Assembly (NCBI RefSeq): GCF_008042275.1
Contig: NZ_RDBK01000043.1
Coordinates: 394,793-458,792 of the forward strand
From: Streptomyces sp. OR43
GTDB lineage: Bacteria > Actinomycetota > Actinomycetes > Streptomycetales > Streptomycetaceae
Length of the DNA: 64,000 nt
Direction: 5' to 3'
Shown: one piece after another, positions 1 through 8,916 of the stretch
Layout: every line of letters starts with the position of its first letter
Position numbering within the stretch: position 1 is the stretch's first letter
Program-made: the position numbers and the translations under genes
The notes under the pieces: generated by a model
Databases searched by the model: none
What the model was told of the DNA's origin: nothing
The model's input: the letters and a program-made list of their open reading frames with translations, nothing else

Positions 1-1120
1 GCCGTCCACCACCACGCATGTCCGTGGCAGCGCCCCGGGCGGCCAGGGAGGCGGCGCCCCGCTCCCGTACACGCAGACCCGGACGGCCATTCCCGCACCC
101 AGGGCGCCGCTCGCGGATCCGGGCGCCGTTCCGGGGCCGTACAGCGCGAACGGGCCCCGGCTGGCCGGGCTCGACGTGCGCGGGACCTCGCTCGCCCTGC
201 CGGTGCCCCGGGTCGATGCGAGCGACCCCAACGCGGGTTTCCTCGCCGGGGTGATGGCCTCGGCACCCGCCGAACTGATCGCCGCGCTCCAGGCCGTGCC
301 GGCCGCCTCGCTGGAGACCCGGCTGCGTGAGCTTCGGGCCGCCCTGGAGATGAACGACCTCGCCGGTGCGACGGAGACCCTGGCCTCGCTGGAGGCGAAG
401 CACCCGGACGACTGGCGCGTGGTCTGGTACCGCGGGCTCACCTCCCTGGTGTCCGGCGACAAGGAGAACGCGGCCCTGTCCTTCGACGCGGTCTACGACG
501 CCTTCCCCGGGGAGCCGGCGCCGAAGCTGGCGCTCGGGATCTGCGCGGAGGTCCTGGGCCAGCTGGACAACGCCGCCGAGTACTACCGGCTGGTGTGGAT
601 GACCGACCCGAGCTTCGTGAGCGCGGCGTTCGGCCTGGCCCGGGTGCAGATCGCGGCCGGGGACCGGGGCGGGGCCGTCCGGACCCTGGAGTCGGTGCCG
701 GAGGCGTCGATCCACTTCACGGCGGCCCGGGTCGCCGCGGTACGGGCCCGGCTGCGCGAACGGGCCCCGGACGACCCGCTGATCAACGATCTGATGGCCG
801 CCTCGGCCCAGGTCTCGGGACTGGCCGGGCTCGGTCTGGACGCGGTGCGCCGCGAGCAGTTGTCGACCGAGGTGCTGGGGACGGCGCTCGACTGGGTACT
901 CTCCGGTAGTCCCACGGCTCGGTCCTCGGACCCGCAGTCTGCTCCGCACGCCGGGGCGCAGGGGCCGAAGACGCTGCTCGGCAGTGACTTGGACGAGCGA
1001 GGCCTGCGTTTCGGGCTGGAGCGGTCGTACCGGATGCTCGCCCGGCTGGCGGAGCCCGGTGACGAGAGGATCGAACTGGTGGAGCGGGCCAACCGTTTCC
1101 GCCCCCGAACGTGGGTGTGA
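1..1120 (+). CDS. pknG: PknG-type Ser/Thr protein kinase, C-terminal part (5' end outside window)
   Basis: The reading frame is open from the first bases and enters the window already coding, so the kinase domain lies upstream and is not seen. What remains is a helical, TPR-like region (for example LAGATETLASLEAKHPDDWR, then GICAEVLGQLDNAAEYYRLV) like the C-terminal TPR domain that follows the rubredoxin and kinase domains of actinobacterial PknG. The end (RSYRMLARLAEPGDERIELV...ANRFRPRTWV) is the usual PknG-type terminus. It is followed almost without gap by a PP2C phosphatase, then VWA and FHA genes. That neighbourhood is known for PknG-like kinases linked to glutamate sensing. Family assignment is firm; orthology to mycobacterial PknG in detail is inference. 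Confidence 0.8.
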   Translation, partial: PSTTTHVRGSAPGGQGGGAPLPYTQTRTAIPAPRAPLADPGAVPGPYSANGPRLAGLDVRGTSLALPVPRVDASDPNAGFLAGVMASAPAELIAALQAVPAASLETRLRELRAALEMNDLAGATETLASLEAKHPDDWRVVWYRGLTSLVSGDKENAALSFDAVYDAFPGEPAPKLALGICAEVLGQLDNAAEYYRLVWMTDPSFVSAAFGLARVQIAAGDRGGAVRTLESVPEASIHFTAARVAAVRARLRERAPDDPLINDLMAASAQVSGLAGLGLDAVRREQLSTEVLGTALDWVLSGSPTARSSDPQSAPHAGAQGPKTLLGSDLDERGLRFGLERSYRMLARLAEPGDERIELVERANRFRPRTWV

Positions 1121-1122
1121 AC

Positions 1123-2448
1123 ATGTCGCAGAAGCCACAGGAGACGGCCTTGTCGAGGTGTCCCGGCTGCGAGGAGCCGCTGGAGCCGGGAGACCTGTTC
1201 TGCGGTGCGTGCGGGTACGACCTGTCGGCCGTGCCCGAGCCGCCGCAGGACCGCCCGACGATCGCCATCGCCACCCCTGCCGGGGAGCCTTCGCCGGGCG
1301 CCGGCTTCGGGCCGGCCCCGGAGACGGTGGAGCCCGCCCCGTGGCAGGCTCCCGGTTCCTCGCCGGGTGCGGAGCGTCCGGTGCCTCCGGCGACCCGTGT
1401 CGACGGGCCGGCCGCACCGACTGCGTCCGGCACGTCGGGCGACTTCGAGCTGGCCGCGCCGGCGGCCGCGGGGGCCGCGCCTGATCCCCGTACCTCCCCC
1501 GATCCGGCTCTGGCCCCGTCGGCCGGCGCCAAGGTGTGTGTGGCCTGCCGGGCGGGCCGGGTCGACAACGACGGCTACTGCGAGAACTGCGGCCACGCCC
1601 AGCCGCGCGAGCGCGACCACATGGAGCAGGAGCTCGAATCGGTCGCCGCGGTCAGCGACCGCGGCCTGCGTCATCACCGCAACGAGGACGCGTTCGCCGT
1701 GTCGACCACCGCGCTGCCGGACGGTTCGCCGGCCGTCGTCGCGATCGTGTGCGACGGGGTGTCGTCGGCGAGCCGGCCCGACGAGGCCTCGGCCGCCGCC
1801 GCGCACGCCGCCAACGAGGCGCTGCTGGAGTCGCTGCCGCGCGGCACGCATCCCCAGCAGGCGATGCACGAGGCGATCGTCGCCGCCGCCGAGTCGGTCA
1901 ACCGGCTGGCGCAGGACCCCGGTCAGGCGCAGGAGCACGACCCGCACCGCCATCAGAACGCCCCGGCCTGCACCCTGGTCGGCGCGATCATGGCGAGCGG
2001 GCTGCTGGTCGTCGGCTGGGTCGGCGACAGCCGTGTGTACTGGGTGCCCGAGGACCGCGCCACCGCACCGGCCCGGCTCACCGAGGACGACTCCTGGGCC
2101 GCGCAGATGGTCGCGGCCGGCCTGATGAACGAGGCGGAGGCGTACGCCGACGAGCGCGCCCACGCCATCACGGGCTGGCTCGGCGCGGACGCCTACGAAC
2201 TGGAGCCGCACACCGCGTCGTTCAAACCGGACCGGCCGGGACTCGTGGTGGTCTGCACGGACGGCTTGTGGAACTACGCGGAGGCCGCGGCCGAAATGGC
2301 CGCCGCCGTGCCCGAGGACGCGTTTGAGCGGCCCCTGCACGGCGCCCAGGTCCTGGTGGGCCATGCGCTCGACGGCGGGGGCCACGACAACGTAACAGTG
2401 GCCCTGCTGCCGTTCGCCGTGCCGCCGCAAGGGGCAGGATCCGCCTGA
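1123..2448 (+). CDS. PP2C-family Ser/Thr phosphatase with N-terminal zinc ribbons
   Basis: Metal-dependent protein phosphatase, likely antagonist of the kinase just upstream. The N-terminus has a CPGC...CGAC zinc ribbon, then a Pro/Ala-rich linker, a second ribbon (CVAC...CENC, about residue 145), and a PP2C domain from about residue 175: SDRGLRHHRNEDAF, VCDGVSS, GWVGDSRVYW, TDGLWNYA and GHDNVTVALL carry the metal-binding aspartates. The ATG at 1123 lies 2 nt after the kinase stop; a GTG at 1111 that overlaps the kinase is an alternative, and neither has a strong Shine-Dalgarno, which suggests translational coupling. No membrane segment is seen, so it should be cytosolic. The zinc ribbons probably mediate protein contacts; that is inference. 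Confidence 0.88.
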   Translation: MSQKPQETALSRCPGCEEPLEPGDLFCGACGYDLSAVPEPPQDRPTIAIATPAGEPSPGAGFGPAPETVEPAPWQAPGSSPGAERPVPPATRVDGPAAPTASGTSGDFELAAPAAAGAAPDPRTSPDPALAPSAGAKVCVACRAGRVDNDGYCENCGHAQPRERDHMEQELESVAAVSDRGLRHHRNEDAFAVSTTALPDGSPAVVAIVCDGVSSASRPDEASAAAAHAANEALLESLPRGTHPQQAMHEAIVAAAESVNRLAQDPGQAQEHDPHRHQNAPACTLVGAIMASGLLVVGWVGDSRVYWVPEDRATAPARLTEDDSWAAQMVAAGLMNEAEAYADERAHAITGWLGADAYELEPHTASFKPDRPGLVVVCTDGLWNYAEAAAEMAAAVPEDAFERPLHGAQVLVGHALDGGGHDNVTVALLPFAVPPQGAGSA

Positions 2449-2548
2449 ACCAGCGGGTGAGTCCCGTTCCGTCCGTCCCCGCACCCCCGATGCCGTTGTC
2501 CGCACATCTGTCTTCATCTGACATGTGGAGCCTCAAGGAGCCGATCAG

Positions 2549-3901
2549 ATGGCCAACTTCTCCAAGTCGAACGTGCCGCAGTTCTCCGTCGAGGTGTACC
2601 AGAACGAATATCTGCCCGAGGGCGGCCGTGAGGTCAACGGCATCATCACGGTCACCTCGACCGGGGGCGGCACCACCGGCGGCGTTCCGCTGTCGGGTTC
2701 GACGACCCCGCACCGGCCCGGCGGGGCCACCGACGCGGCGGTGGTGATCATGGTGGACTGCTCGGGTTCGATGGACTACCCGCCGACGAAGATGCGCAAC
2801 GCCCGCGACGCGACGGCGGCGGCCGTCGACACCCTGCGCGACGGCACGTCCTTCGCCGTGGTGGCCGGGACCCACGTCGCCAAGGACGTGTACCCGGGCA
2901 ACGGGCGGCTCGCGGTCGCGGACGCGCAGACGAAGGCCCAGGCGAAGGAGGCCCTGCGCCGGCTCAGCGCGGGCGGCGGTACGGCGATCGGGACCTGGCT
3001 GCGGCTGGCCGACCGGCTGCTCGGCGCCGCCGATGTGGAGATCCGGCACGGAATCCTGCTGACGGACGGGCGCAACGAGCACGAGGCCCCGGAGGACCTG
3101 CGGGCCGCGCTCGACGCGTGTGCCGGCCGGTTCACGTGTGACGCCCGCGGTGTCGGGACCGACTGGGAAGTGAAAGAGGTCACAGCGATCGCCTCGGCGC
3201 TGCTCGGCACGGCCGACATCGTCGCCGACCCGGCCGGGCTGGCCGCGGACTTCACGCAGATGATGGAGAACGCGATGGGCAAGGAGGTCGCGGACGTGGC
3301 GCTGCGGCTCTGGACCCCGGTCGGCGTGCAGATCAAGTTCGTGAAGCAGGTCGCGCCGACGGTGGCCGAGCTGACCGACCGCAGAACCGAGGCCGGTCCT
3401 CGCGCGGGCGACTACCCCACCGGTTCCTGGGGCGACGAGTCCCGCGACTACCACGTGTGCGTGCAGGTTCCGGAGGCCGGAATCGGGCAGGAGATGCTGG
3501 CTGCGCGCGTCTCACTGATCCTTCCCGACCCGGCCGGCGGCGCGCCCCAGACGCTCTCGCAGGGTCTGGTCCGGGCGGTGTGGACCGACGACATGGTGGC
3601 GTCGACCTCGATCAATCCGCAGGTCGCGCACTACACGGGTCAGGCGGAACTGGCACAAGTCATCCAGCAGGGGCTCGATGCACGCAAGTCGGGAGACTTC
3701 GACGGCGCGACGGCCAAACTGGGCCGTGCGGTGCAGTTGGCATCGGCGTCCGGGAACGAGGACACTGCGAAACTGCTTTCGAAGGTGGTAGACGTCGTCG
3801 ACGCGGCGACCGGTACTGTGCGACTGAAGGCGAAGGTCGCGGAAGCGGACGAGATGACACTCGAAACGCGCTCCACGAAGACAGTTCGCGTCAAGAAATA
3901 G
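2549..3901 (+). CDS. VWA-domain protein of the PknG/PP2C/FHA island
   Basis: A 450-residue von Willebrand factor A protein. The MIDAS motif is visible as VIMVDCSGSMDYP (DxSxS) near residue 70, with a following LTDGRNEHE segment. The C-terminal third carries a helical stretch (QAELAQVIQQGLDARKSGDF) and ends basic. The start is set by an AAGGAG Shine-Dalgarno at 2535-2540 placed 8 nt before the ATG at 2549; an earlier in-frame ATG at 2525 has no such site. No signal peptide is visible, so it is cytosolic. In such clusters the VWA protein is a likely kinase substrate or scaffold; its exact role is unknown. Confidence 0.85.
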   Translation: MANFSKSNVPQFSVEVYQNEYLPEGGREVNGIITVTSTGGGTTGGVPLSGSTTPHRPGGATDAAVVIMVDCSGSMDYPPTKMRNARDATAAAVDTLRDGTSFAVVAGTHVAKDVYPGNGRLAVADAQTKAQAKEALRRLSAGGGTAIGTWLRLADRLLGAADVEIRHGILLTDGRNEHEAPEDLRAALDACAGRFTCDARGVGTDWEVKEVTAIASALLGTADIVADPAGLAADFTQMMENAMGKEVADVALRLWTPVGVQIKFVKQVAPTVAELTDRRTEAGPRAGDYPTGSWGDESRDYHVCVQVPEAGIGQEMLAARVSLILPDPAGGAPQTLSQGLVRAVWTDDMVASTSINPQVAHYTGQAELAQVIQQGLDARKSGDFDGATAKLGRAVQLASASGNEDTAKLLSKVVDVVDAATGTVRLKAKVAEADEMTLETRSTKTVRVKK

Positions 3902-4007
3902 TCACATATCCGCACTGATGAGCCGCCCGACCGGTCAGGTCCGCCGGGCGGCGACGCAAGAAAAATGACGGCCCACGGGCCGGACGAGGAGAGGGGGAAG
4001 CGCCGAC

Positions 4008-5345
4008 ATGCCGACCTGCCCGAACGGACACCAGTCGGGTTCCGAGGACTGGTGCGAGGTCTGCGGCCACCGCATGGCCGGAGCGGGCGCCGTTCCGCCG
4101 CCGCCTCCCCCGCCGCCCGCGCCCGGCTACGGATATCCGCAGGGTTCCGGCCCCGATGCGACCCAGCATGCCGAGCTCTGCCCCCAGTGCCGCACCCCGC
4201 GCGAGGCCATGGCCCCGTTCTGCGAGGAGTGCCGCTGGAACTTCCTCACGAACACCGCCACGTCGTACACGCCGCTGGCTCCGCAGCACGGCGCGCCGGC
4301 CGGTCCGGTCCCGGGGCTCAATCTGCCGCCCGGCTTCCAGGCCCAGCAGCCGCCCGGCCCGCCGCAGCCGCGTGAGCCCCGCGATCCGTTCGAGTACCAG
4401 AGCTCGCGCCCGTCGCAGATCAACCGGTCGGCCGAGCCGCTCTCCTCGGGCCCGGGCCGGTCCGGCCCTCCGGGACCGGGTCAGCAGCCTTCGCACTCGT
4501 TCCAGCAGCAGGGACAGCAGCAGGGACAGCACCCGGGGCAGCAGCAGGGTGGCCCGCCGCCTCCGCCGCCGTTCCAGCAGCAGGGCCAGCAGGGCGGCCC
4601 GCAGGGGTTCCCTCAGGGCCAGCAGCACGCCCAGCAGCAGAACTCACCGCAGGGCTCGCCCCCACCGCCGTTCCAGCAGAACTCACCGCAGGGCTCGCCT
4701 CCGCCGCCGTTCCAGCAGCAGAGCGCGCCGCCCGCCTTCCAGCGGACGGCTCCCCCGGTCTTCGAGCAGCCCGGACCGCCGGCCCCGCCGCAGCCGCAGA
4801 CGGGCGGTGACGACTGGCTGCTGTCCCCGCCCTCGCAGGCCCAGGGCCCGCAGTCGCCGATGCAGCAGCCGCCGTACCCGGGCCAGAACGAGGGACCGGG
4901 GCAGAACCAGGGACCGGGCCAGGGTCAGGCTCCGCTGTCCATGAACTGGACCGCGGTCATCGCGCCCGACCGTGAGTACTTCCTGGCGATGATGCAGCGC
5001 AGCGGCCCCGAGGCCACCGGGCTCAACCTCCCGGCGTACTCCCCGGAGCAGCAGCTGCCGCTCACCGGCAACCAGATCACCATCGGCCGCCGCCGGCACA
5101 GCACGGGCGAGTCCCCGGACATCGACCTGTCCGTGCCTCCGGAGGACCCGGGCGTCTCGCACCAGCACGCGGTGCTGGTGCAGCAGCCGGACAGCAGCTG
5201 GGCCGTCGTCGACCAGAACTCGACGAACGGCACGACGCTGAACGGCGCCGAGGACCCGATCCAGCCCTACGTCCCCGTACCGCTCCAGGACGGCGACCAG
5301 GTGCACGTCGGAGCGTGGACCACGATCACGATCCGCCGGGACTGA
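4008..5345 (+). CDS. Zinc-ribbon / FHA-domain protein
   Basis: Phosphothreonine-reading partner of the upstream kinase. The N-terminus has two zinc ribbons (CPNGHQSGSEDWCEVCGH and CPQCRTPREAM...CEEC). A long low-complexity middle is rich in Pro, Gln and Gly (about residues 100-310). A C-terminal FHA domain from about residue 355 shows the expected conserved residues: TIGRRRHS, VSHQHAVLV and DQNSTNGTTLNG. A strong Shine-Dalgarno (AGGAGAGGGGG) precedes the ATG. It is the last gene of the island and is followed by a strong hairpin. The Gln/Pro-rich linker suggests flexible tethering; partner proteins are inferred from context only. Confidence 0.9.
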   Translation: MPTCPNGHQSGSEDWCEVCGHRMAGAGAVPPPPPPPPAPGYGYPQGSGPDATQHAELCPQCRTPREAMAPFCEECRWNFLTNTATSYTPLAPQHGAPAGPVPGLNLPPGFQAQQPPGPPQPREPRDPFEYQSSRPSQINRSAEPLSSGPGRSGPPGPGQQPSHSFQQQGQQQGQHPGQQQGGPPPPPPFQQQGQQGGPQGFPQGQQHAQQQNSPQGSPPPPFQQNSPQGSPPPPFQQQSAPPAFQRTAPPVFEQPGPPAPPQPQTGGDDWLLSPPSQAQGPQSPMQQPPYPGQNEGPGQNQGPGQGQAPLSMNWTAVIAPDREYFLAMMQRSGPEATGLNLPAYSPEQQLPLTGNQITIGRRRHSTGESPDIDLSVPPEDPGVSHQHAVLVQQPDSSWAVVDQNSTNGTTLNGAEDPIQPYVPVPLQDGDQVHVGAWTTITIRRD

Positions 5346-5385
5346 CCGCTCGGATCCACGCAGCCGGGACCGACCGCTCGGACCC

Positions 5386-5433
5386 GCGCGACGGCCGGCG
5401 AGGGGGTGACCACCCTGTCGCCGGCCGTCGCGC
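5386..5433 (+). terminator. Hairpin after the FHA gene
   Basis: Perfect 16-bp inverted repeat (arms 5386-5401 and 5418-5433, GCGCGACGGCCGGCGA) with a 16-nt loop, 40 nt after the FHA stop. No U-run follows, which is common for Streptomyces terminators. Confidence 0.7.
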
Positions 5434-5455
5434 TGTCCGTACCGGCCGGAAATCT

Positions 5456-5491
5456 CGGGGCCGCGCACATAATCGGGGCCGCGCACATAAT
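5456..5491 (+). repeat. Tandem 18-bp direct repeat upstream of marR
   Basis: CGGGGCCGCGCACATAAT occurs twice head to tail (5456-5473, 5474-5491). Each copy ends in CATAAT, which resembles a -10 hexamer. The second copy runs into the ATTCG-N5-CGAAT operator. Confidence 0.75.
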
Positions 5492-5504
5492 TCGCACCAC
5501 GAAT
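5490..5504. promoter_or_regulatory. Putative MarR operator ATTCG-N5-CGAAT
   Basis: Palindrome ATTCG CACCA CGAAT 53 bp upstream of the marR start. The same motif (RTTCG-N5-CGAAY) is found twice upstream of the flavoprotein gene at 7216-7252, so it is a candidate binding site for the MarR protein encoded between them. Confidence 0.55.
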
Positions 5505-5556
5505 GTCAGCCCTCCCGGCGAGGTCCCGCCACCAGCACCTGCCGTATTCTGGGGGA

Positions 5557-6033
5557 ATGCGAAAGGCCGAGCACGGACAGATGGGGATCGTCACCGCATT
5601 GGTGCGCTCCTCGTTCCTGGTGAATGCCGTGTACGCCGATTCCGGCCGCGAACACGGAATCACCGCACAGCAGGGCCAGCTGCTGTGCGTGCTGATGGTG
5701 CAGCCGTACGGGATGAGCGAGCTCGGCGCGATGCTGGGGCTGGCGAAGTCCAGCCTCACCGGCCTGGTGGACCGCAGCGTCCAGCGCGGCCTGGTGCGCC
5801 GCGAACCCGACCCCGAGGACGGCCGCGCGGTCCGGGTCGCCCTGACCCCGGCGGGCGACGCACTGGCTGACGCGTTCTACGCCGAGACCTGCCGACGGGT
5901 GGACACCCTGTCGGCGGGCCTCGACGAGGCCGACCGCGAGCAACTCGCGACGCTGCTCGGCCGGCTGGTGCTGAGCAACAAGGTACCGGTGGTCTTCATG
6001 GAACCGGACGAAAGCGCCCCGCCCGCCCCCTGA
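5557..6033 (+). CDS. MarR-family transcriptional regulator
   Basis: A 158-residue winged-helix regulator. The recognition region LGAMLGLAKSSLTGLVDRSV and the wing (RREPDPEDGRAVRVALT) match the MarR fold; MarR dimers usually bind palindromes and release on ligand or oxidant. The ATG at 5557 is chosen because TATTCT (5545-5550) lies exactly 6 nt upstream, the geometry of a leaderless Streptomyces promoter; a longer reading from 5503 would start inside the operator. It faces the convergent flavoprotein gene. A shared operator motif suggests it represses both itself and that gene. No cysteine is seen that would identify it as an OhrR-type thiol sensor, so the signal is unknown. Confidence 0.85.
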   Translation: MRKAEHGQMGIVTALVRSSFLVNAVYADSGREHGITAQQGQLLCVLMVQPYGMSELGAMLGLAKSSLTGLVDRSVQRGLVRREPDPEDGRAVRVALTPAGDALADAFYAETCRRVDTLSAGLDEADREQLATLLGRLVLSNKVPVVFMEPDESAPPAP

Positions 6034-6058
6034 TCCGGCCTGATCCAAACGAAAGCCC

Positions 6059-7183
6059 CTATCCCCGCGACACTCCGAACAGGGCGGCGAAGCGGCCGAC
6101 GAACAGGTCCGCGCCCTTGTACTCGCTGACCGCCGCCGCCGGCAGGATGACCGGCCCGTCGGGTGACGGCACCTGCCCCACCCCGCCGCCGGGACCGAGC
6201 GGGAGCAGGGCCGAAGGCACGGGGGACGGCCGGTAGGTGGCCGTGGGCCGCTCGCCGCGCACCTGGGCGAGGACGTTCTCCGCGACCACCTCGGCGTGCT
6301 TCATCGCGTAGCCGGCCATCTTGGCCTCGGCCACGTCCGTGATGTCCCCGAGGGCGTAGATGTGGTCGTGGCCCTCGACGTTGAGCGCCTCGGTGACCCG
6401 GACCCGGCCCTGCGGGGTGCGGACGGCGACCCGGCCGTCGGCGAGGTAGTCGCCGTTGGTGCGCACGCCGTAGCAGCGGAACCAGATGTCGGCGGAGATC
6501 TCGCCGCCGTCGGCCGTGGCCACGGTGAAGGACTTGGCCCGGCCCGGTTCGGCCGGTGGCTGCTCGGCCAGCTCGGTACCCAGCCGCAGCTCCACACCGA
6601 GCGCGTCCAGCTGGCGGTGCAGTTCCTCGCGGAACTCCGGCAGGAAGCCCGGCACCAACCGGGCGGCGGGGTCGGTGACGGTCACGTGCTTGTCCGGCCA
6701 GACCGCCTTGATCTCGCCGGACAGCTCCAGCCCGACCGGACCGGCCCCGGCGATCAGGACCCGCCCGGCGGCGGCGAGTTCGGTGTGCGCCTCGTGGATC
6801 CGCCGCAGCGCCTCGCCGGAGAGGTCGGTGTCCATCTTGGCCGGGAACGGGTAGTCGGAGCCGGTGGCGAGCACCAGGTAGGCGGCCTCTATCCGCTCCC
6901 CGGAGGCCAGGGTGACCCCGCCGGGGTCCACGGCTGCGGCACGCTCGCGGCGGACGGTGCCGCGCCGCAGGAGGGCGTCGTAGGGGAAGAAGATGTTGTC
7001 GGCCCAGTCGGGCCGGACCAGCGCGCGGAGTGACCCCGCCGCATGCACGAACGCGTCCTTGGGATCGACGAGGACGACGTCGGTCTCCTCGTCGAGCGCC
7101 TTCGCGACCGCCGCACCGCCGTATCCGCCACCGATGACCACCACCGTACGATTCACGTTCTCGCCCCGCACATTTCCGCTCAT
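6059..7183 (-). CDS. FAD-dependent NAD(P)H oxidoreductase (FSP1/AIFM2- or NDH-2-like)
   Basis: Two-dinucleotide-binding-domain flavoprotein of 374 residues. The FAD-binding motif [16 protein letters not shown] is at the N-terminus, a second GxGxxG ([15 protein letters not shown]) for NAD(P)H is near residue 145, and the FAD-closing motif [10 protein letters not shown] is near residue 290. Family members pass electrons from NAD(P)H to quinones. No transmembrane helix is evident. The start follows GGAG about 11 nt upstream. The gene is convergent with marR, and two copies of the RTTCG-N5-CGAAY motif lie in its upstream region. Quinone reduction under MarR control is a reasonable inference; the substrate is not shown. 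Confidence 0.82.
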   Translation of the reverse strand: MSGNVRGENVNRTVVVIGGGYGGAAVAKALDEETDVVLVDPKDAFVHAAGSLRALVRPDWADNIFFPYDALLRRGTVRRERAAAVDPGGVTLASGERIEAAYLVLATGSDYPFPAKMDTDLSGEALRRIHEAHTELAAAGRVLIAGAGPVGLELSGEIKAVWPDKHVTVTDPAARLVPGFLPEFREELHRQLDALGVELRLGTELAEQPPAEPGRAKSFTVATADGGEISADIWFRCYGVRTNGDYLADGRVAVRTPQGRVRVTEALNVEGHDHIYALGDITDVAEAKMAGYAMKHAEVVAENVLAQVRGERPTATYRPSPVPSALLPLGPGGGVGQVPSPDGPVILPAAAVSEYKGADLFVGRFAALFGVSRG

Positions 7184-7215
7184 CCTTTACCCCACTCCCG
7201 ATGGCCGCATTAATC

Positions 7216-7252
7216 ATTCGTTACACGAACCATAGTAGTTCGCGTAACGAAC
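7216..7252. promoter_or_regulatory. Double operator upstream of the flavoprotein gene
   Basis: Two RTTCG-N5-CGAAY palindromes: ATTCG TTACA CGAAC (7216-7230) and GTTCG CGTAA CGAAC (7238-7252). They also form a larger near-perfect inverted repeat, CGTTACACGAAC (7219-7230) with GTTCGCGTAACG (7238-7249), one mismatch, 7-bp spacer. They lie 33-69 bp upstream of the flavoprotein start. Confidence 0.6.
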
Positions 7253-7365
7253 TTCAACGAAAGGATCGGGCCACCCTCGCCACCGGCCCTCGGCAGGGCC
7301 GCGGTTGGCGTGATCCATGCCCCGGGGGCCCCCTGCCCGGCCGGCGCGTCTGCGACCATGGACGG

Positions 7366-7770
7366 GTGACTGAGAATCCGCGCGACACGCTGCAGGAGCT
7401 GACCTTCTACGAGGCGGTCGGCGGCGAGGACACCTTCCGGCGCCTGGTCCACCGCTTCTACCAGGGCGTGGCCGGTGACCCGCTGCTGCGGCCGATGTAC
7501 CCGGAGGAGGATCTGGGTCCGGCCGAGGAGCGCTTCACGCTCTTCCTCATGCAGTACTGGGGCGGTCCCCGCACCTACAGCGAGGAGCGCGGGCACCCCA
7601 GGCTGCGGATGCGGCACGTGCCGTTCCGGGTGGACCGCGCCGCGCACGACGCCTGGCTGAGCCATATGCGGGTGGCGCTGGACGAGCTCGGGCTGTCGCC
7701 CGAGCACGAGCGCCAGCTGTGGGACTACCTCACGTACGCGGCCGCCTCGATGGTGAACACCGAGGGCTGA
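7366..7770 (+). CDS. Group II truncated haemoglobin
   Basis: A 134-residue globin of the GlbO type: [20 protein letters not shown] at the N-terminus, YWGG ([17 protein letters not shown]) in the E-F region with the proximal-histidine region MRHVPF, and a C-terminal helix. Such proteins bind O2/NO and protect respiration or detoxify. A GTG start at 7366 is used; GACCAT (7354-7359) is 6 nt upstream, consistent with a leaderless transcript, and there is no Shine-Dalgarno. It is divergent from the flavoprotein; a redox partnership is possible but not shown. Confidence 0.85.
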   Translation: MTENPRDTLQELTFYEAVGGEDTFRRLVHRFYQGVAGDPLLRPMYPEEDLGPAEERFTLFLMQYWGGPRTYSEERGHPRLRMRHVPFRVDRAAHDAWLSHMRVALDELGLSPEHERQLWDYLTYAAASMVNTEG

Positions 7771-7847
7771 CCCGCGGTCGAAGGCGAGCGGAACCCGGCA
7801 CTCCACGTCACCGGCCCGCCCGGCAAGTCCCCCTATAGGATCCGCGC

Positions 7848-8897
7848 ATGACGACGTCCGAACGCGAGATCACCGAGCCGGTCGACCTCTGCCTGCCCGA
7901 CGGCAGCCTGAACCCGGCTGCGGTCGGCTGGTCCCGGTCGCCTCTGCATCGCGCGAATCTGCGCGGCTGGGGCCGGACGAAACGGTGGGAGTACTGGTGC
8001 GTGACGACGCCCACCCACCTGGTGGCGCTGACCGTCAGCGATCTCGACTTCCTCGCCCTGAACACCGTCTACCTGCTCGAATACGCACCGGGCGGCCTCG
8101 AACTGGAGCGTACGGCGATCATCCCCGGCGGCTTCGGCGTCGAGTTGCCCGACACCGTCGCGGGTGCCCCGGGCTCGCGGGACGTGGTGGTCGGACCCGA
8201 GCGGCCGTCCCGCGGCAAGGTACGGGTCGAGATCCGCGACGAGAACGCCGGCACCCGGCTGAGGGCCCGCTGTCTGACCGAGGACCGGCTGCCCCTGGAG
8301 GTCGACCTCCTCGTCGCAAGGCCTCCCCGGCACGAGTCGCTCTCGGTCGTCGTGCCGTGGAGCGACCGCCGCTTCCAGTACACGTCCAAGCAGACCGCCC
8401 TGCCCGCGTCGGGCCGGGTCCGGATCGGCACCGAGTACCTGGAGTTCGACGGGGACGACACCTGGGCCGTCCTGGATCACGGCCGCGGCCGCTGGCCGCG
8501 CACGGTCGACTGGAACTGGGGCGCCGCGTCCGGACGCACCGGCGGCCACACGGTGGGCCTGCAGTTCGGCGGACGCTGGACGGCGGGCACGGGCTCCACC
8601 GAGAACGGGCTCTGCGTGGACGGCCGGCTCACCAAGATCGGTGAGGAGCTGGACTGGCGGTGGTCGCCGGCCGACCATCTCGCGCCCTGGACCATCCGTA
8701 CGCCGTCGTCCGGCCAGGTGGACCTGACGTTCACCCCGTTCCACAACCGGTCGACGCGCACGGAGACCGGCCTGATCGACAACCGCACCGACCAGTGCTT
8801 CGGCTACTACGACGGCCGCGTGCGCACCGACGACGGCACCGAGATCACGGTGGAACGCCTGCTGGGCTGGGCCGAGGACGTCCACATGCGCTGGTGA
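7848..8897 (+). CDS. DUF2804 domain protein
   Basis: A 349-residue protein typical of the DUF2804 family: N-terminal LCLPDGSLNPAAVGWSRSP and LRGWGRTKRWEYW, a central VVVPWSDRRFQYTSKQ, and C-terminal GYYDGRVRTDDG. The function of this family is not established; related beta-rich folds occur in lipocalin-like hydroxysteroid enzymes. No signal peptide or membrane segment. The start is supported by TAGGAT (7836-7841) lying 6 nt before the ATG, again a leaderless layout. It is convergent with the next operon. Confidence 0.8.
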   Translation: MTTSEREITEPVDLCLPDGSLNPAAVGWSRSPLHRANLRGWGRTKRWEYWCVTTPTHLVALTVSDLDFLALNTVYLLEYAPGGLELERTAIIPGGFGVELPDTVAGAPGSRDVVVGPERPSRGKVRVEIRDENAGTRLRARCLTEDRLPLEVDLLVARPPRHESLSVVVPWSDRRFQYTSKQTALPASGRVRIGTEYLEFDGDDTWAVLDHGRGRWPRTVDWNWGAASGRTGGHTVGLQFGGRWTAGTGSTENGLCVDGRLTKIGEELDWRWSPADHLAPWTIRTPSSGQVDLTFTPFHNRSTRTETGLIDNRTDQCFGYYDGRVRTDDGTEITVERLLGWAEDVHMRW

Positions 8898-8916
8898 GGC
8901 GCGTTCCCGCGGGTGC

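Noticed and set aside
583..2517. Long minus-strand reading frame antisense to the kinase and phosphatase genes
   Set aside because: Composition is Arg/Gly-rich noise, as in mirror frames of G+C-rich genes; the plus-strand PP2C has clear motifs.
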